From Atrichornis clamosus (Eukaryota; Chordata; Aves; Passeriformes; Menuridae), in NCBI GenBank assembly GCA_013400975.1, contig WBMZ01012771.1, positions 1 through 64,000 of the forward strand: a stretch of 64,000 nucleotides of DNA, given 5' to 3'. The translations under genes and the position numbers were made by a program. Below the pieces are notes generated by a model. It made no database searches and had not been told where the DNA came from. It worked only from the letters and a program-made list of their open reading frames with translations. Shown here one piece after another: positions 11,476 to 21,815 of this stretch. Within the stretch, counting starts at the first letter, position 1, and the number at the start of each line of letters is the position of its first letter.

Positions 11476-13154
11476 TACAGACAGAAACTTTCAGGGGATT
11501 TCAACATCACACAAGTAATTCAGATCGTCATTATTTTTGTATTGTCAGAACAATTACTGAAAATTACTTGTAGGCTTACAAAATACTGATGGTATTTCAG
11601 AAGTTAAATTTCAAGTAGGAAGTAAACAGTTTTTTCTAAGTCCTTGTGAATAATTACTGAAAAAACCTGTTGTATCTTGCTCAGAAGTCTTATTAAGCTA
11701 ACAAAATCTTAGTCAGAACTTTAAAAATTCTCAAAACACTTCAAAATTATTGCTATGCAGTGCCTTTTCACTGTACTATCCTGGATAGCCGTGAGTTTGT
11801 CAAAATATTTATTACTTTATCACCCTCCAGAATTGAATAGCATATGATAGAACACAATATTTGCAAATCTTTTATTGTCTTAATTATATCCCATATTAAA
11901 AGATGATACTGTGCTCCCTGTTAGGCTGACTTGTGGCAAGTTTTTATATTTTTATTGATAAAATCAAGAACTGGATCTAGGGAATCTACGGACACTATGA
12001 TGAGTTAAAATCATAAAAATTTCAGCAGTTAAGGGTCTTATACTTGCCTTTGTCAAAGTAAAACTGTTATAACCTAGTGATGTGGAGATCAGGACTGTAA
12101 GATTTAAAACTAGCTGAGAAAAAAAGTCAAAATTGTTTGGGCCCATCCGTGGAGTGATCCTCACTGCTCCACTATGGCACTAGTCACTTTCTACTCTGTT
12201 TCCTGTAGAGCAGATCAATATTCTGTCCTGCTCCTTGTTAAAATGTGAACTTCAGTAGATATTTACCTTATAGAAAACCAGAGAATGTGAGGATTTGTGT
12301 CTGTTTTTCTTTTTTCTACTAGTGGCCTTTAACTAAACGATGACAGAAAAATAAAGTTCCTCAATTCTTATATGAAAATTCCAAAAACCAGAAAATAATG
12401 TGAGAATAAGAGATTTATTTCCTAGATCCTGTCGTCTTAAAACTTATTTGAATATGTTGGATATTTTGTCTTGTTTTATCAAACAGAAAGTAAAAAAACC
12501 TACTAAAATAACTCAGAAGAAGGCTTGTATATTTTGCTCAGTCCAAACTAATTAATGTTAACACATACCTACAAATGGTGTTATTCAGCAGCTTTGATAT
12601 AAATGGTAATCAATCTAGGCCATAATTTATATTTTATTCAATTCTAGTGCTGCTTTCAAGGAAATGTGCAGTAGGTGTTTATCAAGTTAAAGCATTGAGG
12701 AACAAACTCTGATAAAGTATGAATACTTTATATTCATCTGAAATAAAGTTGTTATGTTTGCAGATCTTGAAAATATTATTTTAGCTCTATATTTGTTTTT
12801 CTTGGTGTTTTAAATTGCAGTCACCTTGCAATTTTAGATATTTAGCTAAAATTATGAATTTACATTCAGTAAATAAATAAGCACAGGAGAACAGACAGAT
12901 TAGCCATCTTGAGCCCACTGATCCCTCTATGATAATTCCAAAATTTCTGCGTGCAAAAGCAGCATTTTTTGTTTTCTTTTTAAAAGTTAGGTTACATCTT
13001 GGATTTTTCTGACATCTGTATTTATCTTCTGCTTTACTGTATGGTTATCTTCAACCAGAGGCTAACCAAAGTAATAGAATGTTCCTTTTTGCATTCAAAA
13101 CAAAAGACTTCTTAGCCAATGTCTTGCTTTACTGCCAGCAAACAGTGGCTTGGC
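11476..13154. other. Intergenic DNA, no gene seen
   Basis: AT-rich, no recognised repeat family, no plausible exon. Confidence 0.65.
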
Positions 13155-13545
13155 CTATGACGAGTGACTAAGAGTTCAGCTCGTTTATGCTGGAGAAGAG
13201 ATGAATGTGAGGGGATCTTCTCAATACATGCAAGTACCCTAAGGATGGGTGCCAAGACGATGGGTTCAGTCTCTTTTCAGTAGTGCCCAGTGACAGGATG
13301 CAAGGCAATGAGCACAAACTAAGCACAGGAAGTTCCTTTTAAATATGAGTTCTTTAGTTTGGGGGTGACTGAGCACTAGAACAAGCTTCCCAGAGATTTT
13401 GTGTCATCTCCTTTTCTGGAGATGCTCAAAACCCACCGGGACAAAATCCTGTGCCACCTGCTCTAGGTGAACCTGCTTTAGCAGGAGGTTGCCCTAGATG
13501 ATGTCCAGAGCTCCCTTCCAATCCTGACCATTCTGTGTGATTCTG
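13155..13545 (+). mobile_element. CR1 LINE fragment, 5' truncated
   Basis: Contains TATGCTGGAGAAGAGATG, GGGTGCCAAGACGATGGG, CAGTCTCTTTTCAGTAGTGC, CCAGTGACAGGATGCAAGGC, AACAAGCTTCCCAGAG, CTGCTCTAGGTGAACCTGC and a CATTCTGTGTGATTCTGTGG tip. These are the 3' UTR landmarks of an older CR1 subfamily with ATTCTGTG rather than ATTCTATG tail units. No coding capacity remains. Confidence 0.88.
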
Positions 13546-13989
13546 TGGTATTAAATCACACCTGTGTGTCCATTCTGAGGTTGTTCAGGTCAACCTAACT
13601 GTAATTAATATTGTTTTTTCATATCCTCAGTCCCAATATCCATTTATCAGTCTTTCTTCATCTGTTCTGCCTGCCACATTCCTAAATTGTCTGCCAATTG
13701 TTACAGATTGCTCTTGTTCTAATAGGTGAGACACACCCACCATGATAATGCATCTGAATGTGGTTCCAGTAAAATGAATAAAAATATGATACTGGGCAGC
13801 TCTGGTCTTTATCACCTTGGAAAGCTCAATTGATTTCTTATGTAACATAATTAAGCATTAATTAGATCCCAAAACCTCCAAGGCAAACTTGTGATATTGG
13901 TGTTTAAATTGCTGCATTAATTTGGTCCAATTTTTTTATCCCTCCTTCCTTTGCATATCAAATACTAAAAATTAATGTAAATTTGGTTT

Positions 13990-14075
13990 ATTTGAGGGGG
14001 AAGGTTGTTTTGGTTTTGTTGTTTGGAGTTTTTTGATTGATTGGTCATTGATGGGGTTTTTTAATTTTATTTTTT
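13990..14075 (+). repeat. T/G-rich low-complexity tract
   Basis: Plus-strand runs of T interspersed with GG and GGGG, as in the other T/G tracts of the window. Confidence 0.8.
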
Positions 14076-14342
14076 CCTCCCAAGAGAGTAATGCTAAGAA
14101 TGTTTATGGAGACTGTTTGTAGTGAACAGATATGTAGTTTCATGTTATGCATTGCTTTTTATTCTTAATACTTAATGAAGCACATAAACTTATTTGTCCT
14201 AAGTATATCTCCAGTCATGATCCTAATGTCCAGTCTTCTTGTCTATATGGCAGTACAGGAGCATTGCTAAGGAAATCTGGCTAAGGACTATGGAAAGTGT
14301 TTTCCTACAAGATATGGACAGTCCTGCATATTTCTGGTGGTT

Positions 14343-14357
14343 AAAAAAAAAAAAAAA
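14343..14357 (+). repeat. Homopolymer A15
   Basis: Uninterrupted 15-base A run. No retroposed gene precedes it, so it is not evidently a poly(A) tail. Confidence 0.95.
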
Positions 14358-14756
14358 TCACACCCTCCTTCCTTTTTGCATAGACATTTGAACTATGGGG
14401 AAGATGGCCTAGAAATGAATAGGTTGCAGGTTTGTTGATTTGTGTCTTTCTGTTGGCAGGTGCTCCTTTAAATTGACAGAAATAAACCTAATGAGATTTG
14501 ATAATTAGATGCTGAAACTGGACATGAATAGGCTTTTAACATGGAGGTAGTAAATCATTGTATAACTGATCTAGGGATATGGTGTATTCTCACCAGTTTC
14601 AGCCTTTTAAATCAAGGTTAGACATCATTCTAAAGGGCATTATATTGCAAAAGCCAAAGTAGTATATCTTAGCTGGAGTTCTTTCATTTGCATTATGAAG
14701 AACACTAAAATCAGAGAAAAATATTAGTTTTCTGCTGTTAAAAGCTACTTATCTAA

Positions 14757-14772
14757 ATATATATATATATAT
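14757..14772 (+). repeat. (AT)8 microsatellite
   Basis: Eight perfect AT units. Confidence 0.9.
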
Positions 14773-16246
14773 GTGGATTAAATTCTAGGCTGTACACAAC
14801 CATCAAATCTGCATATCATTTGAGATATTCATGATACCTGCTAGGACGCCAGCTTATTGTCCAGAGATTTCATGAGTTTCTTCATCTCTTATCTACCAGC
14901 TCAGTGAGGATGCTTTGGATACCATCAGGCAGAATGAATACAGTTTGTTGTCCCAAATACATATGTTTAGACAACAGAGTTTATGTCTCTTTACCAGATT
15001 CTGAATCATGATAGCAAGTTATTCAAGTTCATTGACAGTTCTATTTCAACATGACCCAGATGGGCAAAAGCATTATGTGTCTGCGAGGTGATGTTGTTTA
15101 AGTGTCAGCTCAATGCCAGAACAAAACCAGGAACCCTACTAAAGACACCCTCCTTTAACTACGTTAGCGCTCTCCTGCTTATTCACCTCCTAGCCTGATG
15201 TATTCTTGCATTGCTTACAACACAAGGACATGATTTTTACAAGGAGGATTTGAGGATAGTCCCTCCTTTCCCCTCCAAAATCACTTCTCAATGCTGTTCA
15301 GGACATTTTTCCCATGTAGATGTGGACCCAAAGCCTTTAGAGATAAGCAGGGACTGAGAACAAGTTTTCAGCGGTCAGGGTAGGAATTATCAGAGCTATA
15401 CCCTTAAGCAAAGGGAATATACCGTGGAGCACTTCAGTCTCCATGCTTTCTGTATGCTGTAATTGTGGTGTTACTAGAAAATTCTGTGCACTGGAAAACA
15501 GAAAAAAAAAAGGAGACATTTTGGTAGTTTGTTTTGATAGTTTGTTTGGAGGTTTATTACAAAATTGGTTTGTGTGGGACTATCTCTGTTTTTGTAAGAA
15601 ATGAGCAGTAACCAGGACATATTGAAAGCAGATTCAAAACAAGAGAAAACTTTGTAGTGATTGCTGTGATTTACCCATAACCAATTGGTTGCTGTAGTTC
15701 ACTAGCCCTTGGAATGACAGGAAATATTGTATAAGACTTCTATAGGTTCAGACAATTCGATTATAAGAAGCAGAGGAACAATTGAACTGAAGGATGAGGA
15801 AAAGATTTCTATGGGGTTTAGAGTGGCAGACACAAAAGCATTATCTATATCTAATGAAGGTGATAGAAATACTGAGTAATAGAAATTTGAATAGATAAAA
15901 ATAATTTTAAAGGATATTGTAGGGAAAAAAATAGAGGAGCTTGTCAAAGCCAGTCCTGTTAATATGATCTGTTCAAATAGCTAATTAAACAGTAGAAATT
16001 TCAGGGTAAAATGAGAGATAACTAATGAGAGATGAAAGTGACATTAAAGAAGGCAACATATACATGCAAGCTAAGCAGCTGAACAAATGGAAATCCAAAT
16101 ACAAGGCTGCAGCTGAAGAAAAATATGCCAAACTCATTTATATTAAAAGACAGAGATGGACAAAGGCAATTAGTCAAAGCCTTGAAAAGGTTCATGTTTA
16201 TGTACAGAAATAAGTCTAAATAAATACTTTATGCCAAGGTGTTCAG

Positions 16247-16337
16247 GAAAAAAAAAACAATGAAAAAAACAAACAACAACAACAACAAAAAACCCAAACA
16301 AAAAACAAACAAACAAAAACAACAACCCCCCCACCAT
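16247..16337 (+). repeat. A/C-rich low-complexity tract
   Basis: About 90 bases of A runs with single C and CAA/CAAA units, ending in a run of seven C. It is the strand complement of the T/G-rich tracts elsewhere. Confidence 0.85.
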
Positions 16338-17648
16338 GTGTTTAAATTCCAGACAGGATTTTGAAGTCCAACCTTCAACCAAATACCAAGAAAGTACAGA
16401 ATTAAGAGATGGCAAAACTGTATTCCATTCTAAATAAATATAAAATCTGTCAAATAAGTGAAATACAGCAGAGCAAAAGCAAACAGAGTAACTAGGATGT
16501 GAAAGAAACATATTCAAGTAGAAAAATATTAAAAATGTTAAGTGGTGGGGCAGATCTGATATCGAGAAACTTATCTATGCTATAACTTAATGTGGGCATA
16601 TATATGTATAATGATGGTTTGCAGAATAACTGAGCACAACGCTTACAGGCATATTAATTGGTCTGGTCTTTTTATCACAAATAAAAACTAATTAGAATCA
16701 CTTGGCAGTGTGCTAAATAGCACAGAGAGAGAACATTTTACATGGGAGTGTGTGTGTATAACGTCATGACACCGTCTGTCTCTCAATCAGGGTGAACAGT
16801 GTTGGGGCAGTAGAGTCAGACGCTAGTAGTGAGAAATCCCTAGGGTATGTCTACGCATTTCTTTCCAACGAATAGATAGTTTAGACTGAATATTGGTCTG
16901 AATTCACTGTTTACCTGTCAGTGTACCGTCTGTACACACCAAATGCCCTTTGTCTCCTGGGGTCTTCTATGGAAGGGAGTGAATTGTCGACTTATGTAAG
17001 AATTGCAAAGAAGTTTTAGGTGCTGACAGTTCAGTTTGAGACTTGGGCTCCCCAGGGATTTGGCAGATATGAACGGTAGGTGATCTGAATCATCTGCTGA
17101 GCTGAGACACACACATTCTTCTCAATCCTTACTCCATCTGCCAGTGCAATTTGAATTGATCCCATTTTTTCCAAATAGCCGATTAATTGCAATAAAAATC
17201 CTTAAAACTGGTAAAAACCAGGAAACATATTAATGGTGGCCACAAAATTAAACAGATAACATAAAGAAAAACTCTGCTTTCTTTCCCTGTAAAGCATATG
17301 TCAAATACATCAAATCAGACACAGAGTATACACAGTGAAGAGGTGAGCTTCAGTAATGAGGGTATTTAATAAGACAAAGAGATTACTCATGTTATTCCCA
17401 CTAATTTCTTTTAGTGTCCTTTTTAATCAGTTGAATATAGGAGTACTGATACATAGAAAAATAAGTATTATGAAAAAGTTAAGAAAATTTTCCTAATGGC
17501 AGTACATGCCCATACTGTTAAATCATACAACAAAGAAATATTCTACTGTAAAACTTTTGTATTAAGGTAAAGGGTTAAACTTTGTTTTTGCAGGTGTAAT
17601 AATGTTACATTTAGCACTGATTTCTACCTGGCTAATTCAAAGAATTTG

Positions 17649-17698
17649 AATTTGTAAGAAGAGAAATATAAAGCAAAATAATTTGTAAGAAGAGAAAT
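17649..17698 (+). repeat. Two-copy direct repeat, 19 bp, period 31
   Basis: AATTTGTAAGAAGAGAAAT occurs exactly at 17649-17667 and again at 17680-17698. Confidence 0.9.
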
Positions 17699-18101
17699 GC
17701 TAAGTTGTTGTAGGTAGCTGAATTCCATGGATATCTATGATACAAATTCCATAAAGTTAAAGATTTATTAGTATTTTTATAATCGGAGTCACATCATATT
17801 GATTATTAATCCTGTTACTGTGCATGCCATATCGCTGCCTTTTATAATTTGGATTGCAAATATTAAGAGTTGAAATCAGATCAGATTTGTCAATTCCACA
17901 ATAAGATATTGATAGAAGTATGGCAAAGAATTTTTTTGCCTTGACCGCTGATGTAGTCTGTGACTGCATTTAATTTCATATTAACCAGATGTGATCCATT
18001 CTTTGCTGTTCAGGTTCAGTGCTCTTTTGTTAATTTAATGATGACAGTAGTAGGTACTATTTAAAACAAGCAGGTGACAAAGTCTAACATTATGTGGACA
18101 G

Positions 18102-18150
18102 GTTCTTCTAGATATCCATCAGGAGCTGTTCTTCTAGATATTTATCAGGA
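18102..18150 (+). repeat. Two-copy direct repeat, 23 bp, period 26, at a CR1 5' junction
   Basis: The 23-bp unit at 18102-18124 recurs at 18128-18150 with two differences (CC versus TT inside). The second copy runs directly into the start of the CR1 fragment. Confidence 0.85.
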
Positions 18151-18370
18151 CATGTAGTGATAGGACAAGGAGTAATGTGTACAAATTGAAAGAGGGGAAA
18201 TTCAGGTTGATATTATGAATAAATTTTTTACTGTGAGGGTGGTGAAACACTGGAACAGGTTGCAATCTGGTCTAGTGGGAGGTGTCCCTGCCCATGGCAG
18301 GAGGGTTGGGAATAGATGATCTTTAGGATCCATTCAAACCACTGAACATCTTATGATTCGATGATTCTAA
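18146..18370 (+). mobile_element. CR1 LINE fragment with internal deletion
   Basis: Begins at the CR1 landmark ACATGTAGTGATAGGACAAG, continues through TTTTTACTGTGAGGGTGGTG and CACTGGAACAGGTTG, then jumps at about 18262 straight to CTGGTCTAGTGGGAGGTGTC. It finishes with CATGGCAGGAGGGTTGGGA and an ATGATTCTA tip. The usual 60-70 bases between the GGTTGCCCAGAG and CAACCTGGTC landmarks are missing. Confidence 0.9.
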
Positions 18371-18658
18371 GATTACAAAGTGTATCACAGAGTTTAATAC
18401 CTAGTTTTCTTTCTCCTGAGGTTAACTGATGCTATACAGGACTTGGATTTAGAAGAGTGATACAGCAAAGTATTTGTACCACAATGCAAGTACAAATTAC
18501 ATTTACTGGAGTACAGCAATAGCAATATACAACTGAATCAGGATGCAAATGTGATACCCACCATATGCTGTCTGGGGCATACTCACTGTTATGAGGCTGA
18601 GCAGCCTGGTTATCAGGAAGGAATATGTGAGTTGAAAAAAGCTGAATCCTGTTGTTCT
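18371..18658. other. Short intergenic spacer
   Basis: Nothing recognised between the CR1 fragment and the following LTR. Confidence 0.6.
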
Positions 18659-19165
18659 TGTCCTGATTTTGGCCTAGGTAGAGCTAGTTCTCTTCATAGT
18701 AACTTGTATGGGGCTGTGGTTTGGATTTGTGCTGGTAACAGTGAATACAGAGATATTTTTGCTATTACTGAGCAGTGACTGACTCTTATACAGAGTCAAG
18801 GAATTTTTGTCTGTCACACCACTCCTGACCCCAAAGGATATTCCATTCTATATGGCATCATGCTCAGCATATAATGCTGGGGTAAGAAGTGGGAGGGGGG
18901 GATATTCAGAGGGAGGGCGTTTGTCTTCCCAAGTCCTTGTTACATGTCATGGAGCCTTGCTTTCCTGGGGATGGCTGAACACCTGCCTGCCCATGGGAAG
19001 CAGTCAATGAATTCCTTGTTTTCTTTGCTTGTGTGGCTTTTACTTTACCTATGAAACTCTTTATCTCAACCCACAAGTTTTCTCATTTTTACTCTTCTGA
19101 TTGTCTCTCTGTCTTGACACAGAAAGGAGTGAGTGAGTGGGTGTGGGTGGGGTTAAACCACAACA
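18659..19165 (+). mobile_element. Solo LTR of avian ERV family A
   Basis: The best preserved complete copy of the family. It starts TGTCCTGATTTTGGCC and passes CATGCTCAGCATATAATGCT (the TATA-box region, about 18859-18878), GCGTTTGTCTTCCCAAG, GGATGGCTGAACACCTGCC and TTTATCTCAACCCACAAG. It ends GGGGTTAAACCACAACA. A U3 block seen in family members between a CACCAGGCTGGG-like and a CTGACC-like landmark appears deleted near 18818-18832. Flanking pentamers (GTTCT and GCTTA) do not match, so the target-site duplication is lost or an edge is misplaced. No internal retroviral sequence adjoins. Confidence 0.88.
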
Positions 19166-21379
19166 GCTTACTTTGAAATTCCTTTTGTTAATTGTCCACT
19201 TCTTATATTTTGAATTGGTAAGAGACAAATCTGCATTTCAATGTTGGTCTCACGAACTCAGAAATATATTGCAGCCTTCTGATAAACTTAGGTTCAAACA
19301 GTTACACAACAGTTGATTCACTTGGCTGATACAACTGCTTTATTTGGTCATCTCACGCAGCTAGTTGATCTACTCATCTGATTAATCCATTTATCTAGAA
19401 CAAAGGCCATCTTCTAGTCACCTCTGTGTTAAGTTAATCTTTTCTCCTCAGAGCCTTCTTCTATTGTATTGTATTCATTTATTGGTTACAGCAGGTTGAA
19501 AGTACTCAGTTGCCATTCATACTGCTATATTGCTGTTCTTCTACGCTCTAGTGTTCTAGCAGGATGACACTATAAATAGAAAAATCATTATTTTAATAGT
19601 TTTTCAGTGACAACATATTCCTGTTCTAAGATGAAAACAACTGGGCAAAGGAAAAAAAAATTAAAATTATGTATAATACCTAGCAAGGAGCTGGAAGCAG
19701 AGACTCGTTAAACTACCTGAGGTTCCAAAAAGTTAATCTAATATTTTTATAGCAAATCTGCACTCAGCTTGCTACTTAGGAACTGTATTTAATTTTTTGG
19801 AGGTCATCAAACATAAAAGGAAAGTGTTAACAGCTATGATTTTGTGTTACGCTGCAGAGAAGTCTCTGTAGTTTCTCCCTATACCTACCTCCAACCTTCC
19901 CTTTGAGTAGAAGAAGTGAGGCACAAGATAGTTACAGTCAGATTGTTCTGGTGAGCACGTAAATCATTCTGACAAATTCTTTACATTATTCATTCTAACA
20001 CAATAAGGAAAGGCATAAGAGACCTGTGTGGAGAACAGCAAGAAATCAACTCTACTTTTAATACAGAACACAGTGTGTTGCAGTATGTAGCTAGTGCCTC
20101 TTTCGTCTGGACAATTGTTTGTTACTGTGGAGTTCTCCTAAACTGTTCATAAAATACTAAGAAGACCAGCTTGTTTATGGAAGAAATGTAATTACCTTGA
20201 GTACAGGTTCTGCATGAGGAATTTTGTCTTTCATAGTAAACACAGAAAAGTAGCATCACTTGTAGAGCCACAGGAAGAACTGAATATGTTAAAAACACTG
20301 TTAAGGAAAAGTAACTTAATTTCTATTTGATTTGTAGTTCAGATTGTTATGTCTACAGTACCATGTTAAGTCAGGGCTTTATTTTGCACTCCATTCCACA
20401 AAAGCACCATGCCAAATCAAAAGACTTCAGTGCATCAACTTATTTACAAAATTGAGATGTTATCACCTGAAACATAAAGGCGAAGCAAGACTAGCACAAA
20501 CTTTCAATCTATTCCCAGAATATAGCCCCTAAAACAGGCTTGCCCTACAACAGACTTGCCTGAAGTTCATATACACAAAAATGCTGCACTTGTACACTCT
20601 GTGTTCTCCTCAGCAGAAAAACAAGGTGCAGGAATGCCAGGAGGGACTTTTCTAAGTGGAAGTAAAGGCATAAGAGATCACTGGAAAAGTATATTCATTT
20701 ACCAAAATGTGCTCTGAATGCGACAGTGATGAGCCACAAATGAACCAAGACAGATGATTTGGACGAGAATAGCTCAAGCACAAGTGAGCAAGTTGTAATC
20801 TACATTCAGGAATGGATCCTAGCAGTAGTATAGGCTTGTAATAGGTCTAGCAGAGACCAGGATAGCTTTCTCTGCCAGCAGATGTATAGTAAGAGATTAT
20901 GTCTGTTGTAAATAGTTTACTGATTCAATAGTAGATAATACAAGGATGAAGAGAAAAATTAGTATGTAAAGGCTTGGGAAGATTTTATGCTAATTCTTTC
21001 CTATTTTTGTAAGCTGTGTAGAAAAGAGAACATAATCCATTATTATCTTCAATTTTTTTCTTCTGGGGATGGAGATTCAAGCAAACACAGCTCAAGTTGC
21101 CTTTATGCTGAGTACTAAAGTAGCTACCTGGTATTCTGTTTAGCTTTTTTCTCTCCTGCTGTTCCTGTTTTATCTGCTACAATTTCAGGACTTAAACCAT
21201 TTATTAAAAGGTAGAAGCAACAGCAATCCTTCTACCACCTTAACTAATAAGACTGAAAGAGAGGCAGTCTTTTATACCTTGTAAGCTTTTCAACTGTATG
21301 TAAGAAAAGATTAAATTGCTAAAAGAAAGATAAAAGTAAATCATTAAAGCTTTTTATTCTACAATAAATTATTTCAGGA
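19166..21379. other. Intergenic DNA, no gene seen
   Basis: Moderately AT-rich, with no repeat family recognised between the two family A LTRs. The spacer shows no gag, pol or env similarity, so the LTRs at 18659 and 21380 are not the ends of one provirus. Confidence 0.6.
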
Positions 21380-21815
21380 TCACTCTTATCTCTGGTCCCC
21401 TTTCATTCCTCCTACTCATCCTCCCAGAAGGTTGGGGATGGGCAAGAGGCTGGGAGTGGACATAGCCAAGACAGCTGACCCAAGCTGAACAATGGGGTGG
21501 TCCATACTGTGTGATGTTATGCTCAGTCCTGGTAAGAACGAGGGAGAGTGGATATTTGTGGTTATGGTGTTTGTCTTCCCAGGCAACAGGTGCTGTGGAA
21601 AATAGCTATAGATATCTGCCTGCCAGTGGAAAGTAGTGAAAGAATTTCTTATTTTGTTTTGCTTGCAATTGTAGGATTTATTTTTCTTATTAAACTTTCT
21701 TTATCTTGAACCAAGTGTCTTTGCGGCTATTATTTTTTACTCCATCACCTGGTGGCAGGCTGTGAGTGAATGGCAGCATAGATATTTGGCTGCTGTCTGG
21801 GTTCAATGCACCACA
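21380..21815 (+). mobile_element. Family A LTR, 5' truncated
   Basis: Recognisable from a GAAGGTTGGGGATGGGCAAG-like stretch onward: GACATAGCCAAGACAGCTGA, GTTATGCTCAGTCC (the TATA region is replaced), GGTGTTTGTCTTCCCAGGC, ATTAAA (21689-21694), CTTTATCTTGAACCAAG and a final GTTCAATGCACCACA. The first 130 or so bases of U3 are missing or unrecognisable. Diverged, and probably about as old as the 1243 copy. Confidence 0.78.

Larger units (their letters stand above)
13546..18101. other. Intergenic DNA with simple repeats and a CpG-richer patch
   Basis: Holds a T/G-rich tract (13990-14075), A15 (14343-14357), an (AT)8 microsatellite (14757-14772), an A/C-rich tract (16247-16337), a less AT-rich unassigned patch with several CpGs (16760-17120) and a 19-bp direct repeat (17649-17698). 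No exon was recognised. Confidence 0.6.

Noticed and set aside
14343..14357. A15 run as the poly(A) tail of a processed pseudogene
   Set aside because: The sequence upstream is AT-rich with no coding similarity, and no target-site duplication was seen.
16170..16517. 115-codon minus-strand open frame with a hydrophobic Phe/Val stretch
   Set aside because: The hydrophobic part is the translation of the A/C-rich simple repeat at 16247-16337.
17649..17698. Two spaced direct repeats as a CRISPR-like or regulatory array
   Set aside because: Only two copies with a 12-base spacer in eukaryotic DNA; a simple local duplication explains it.
18659..21815. Two same-orientation family A LTRs about 2.2 kb apart, a possible provirus
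   Set aside because: The spacer shows no primer-binding site, polypurine tract or retroviral coding similarity, and the two LTRs carry different deletions and divergence. They are separate insertions.
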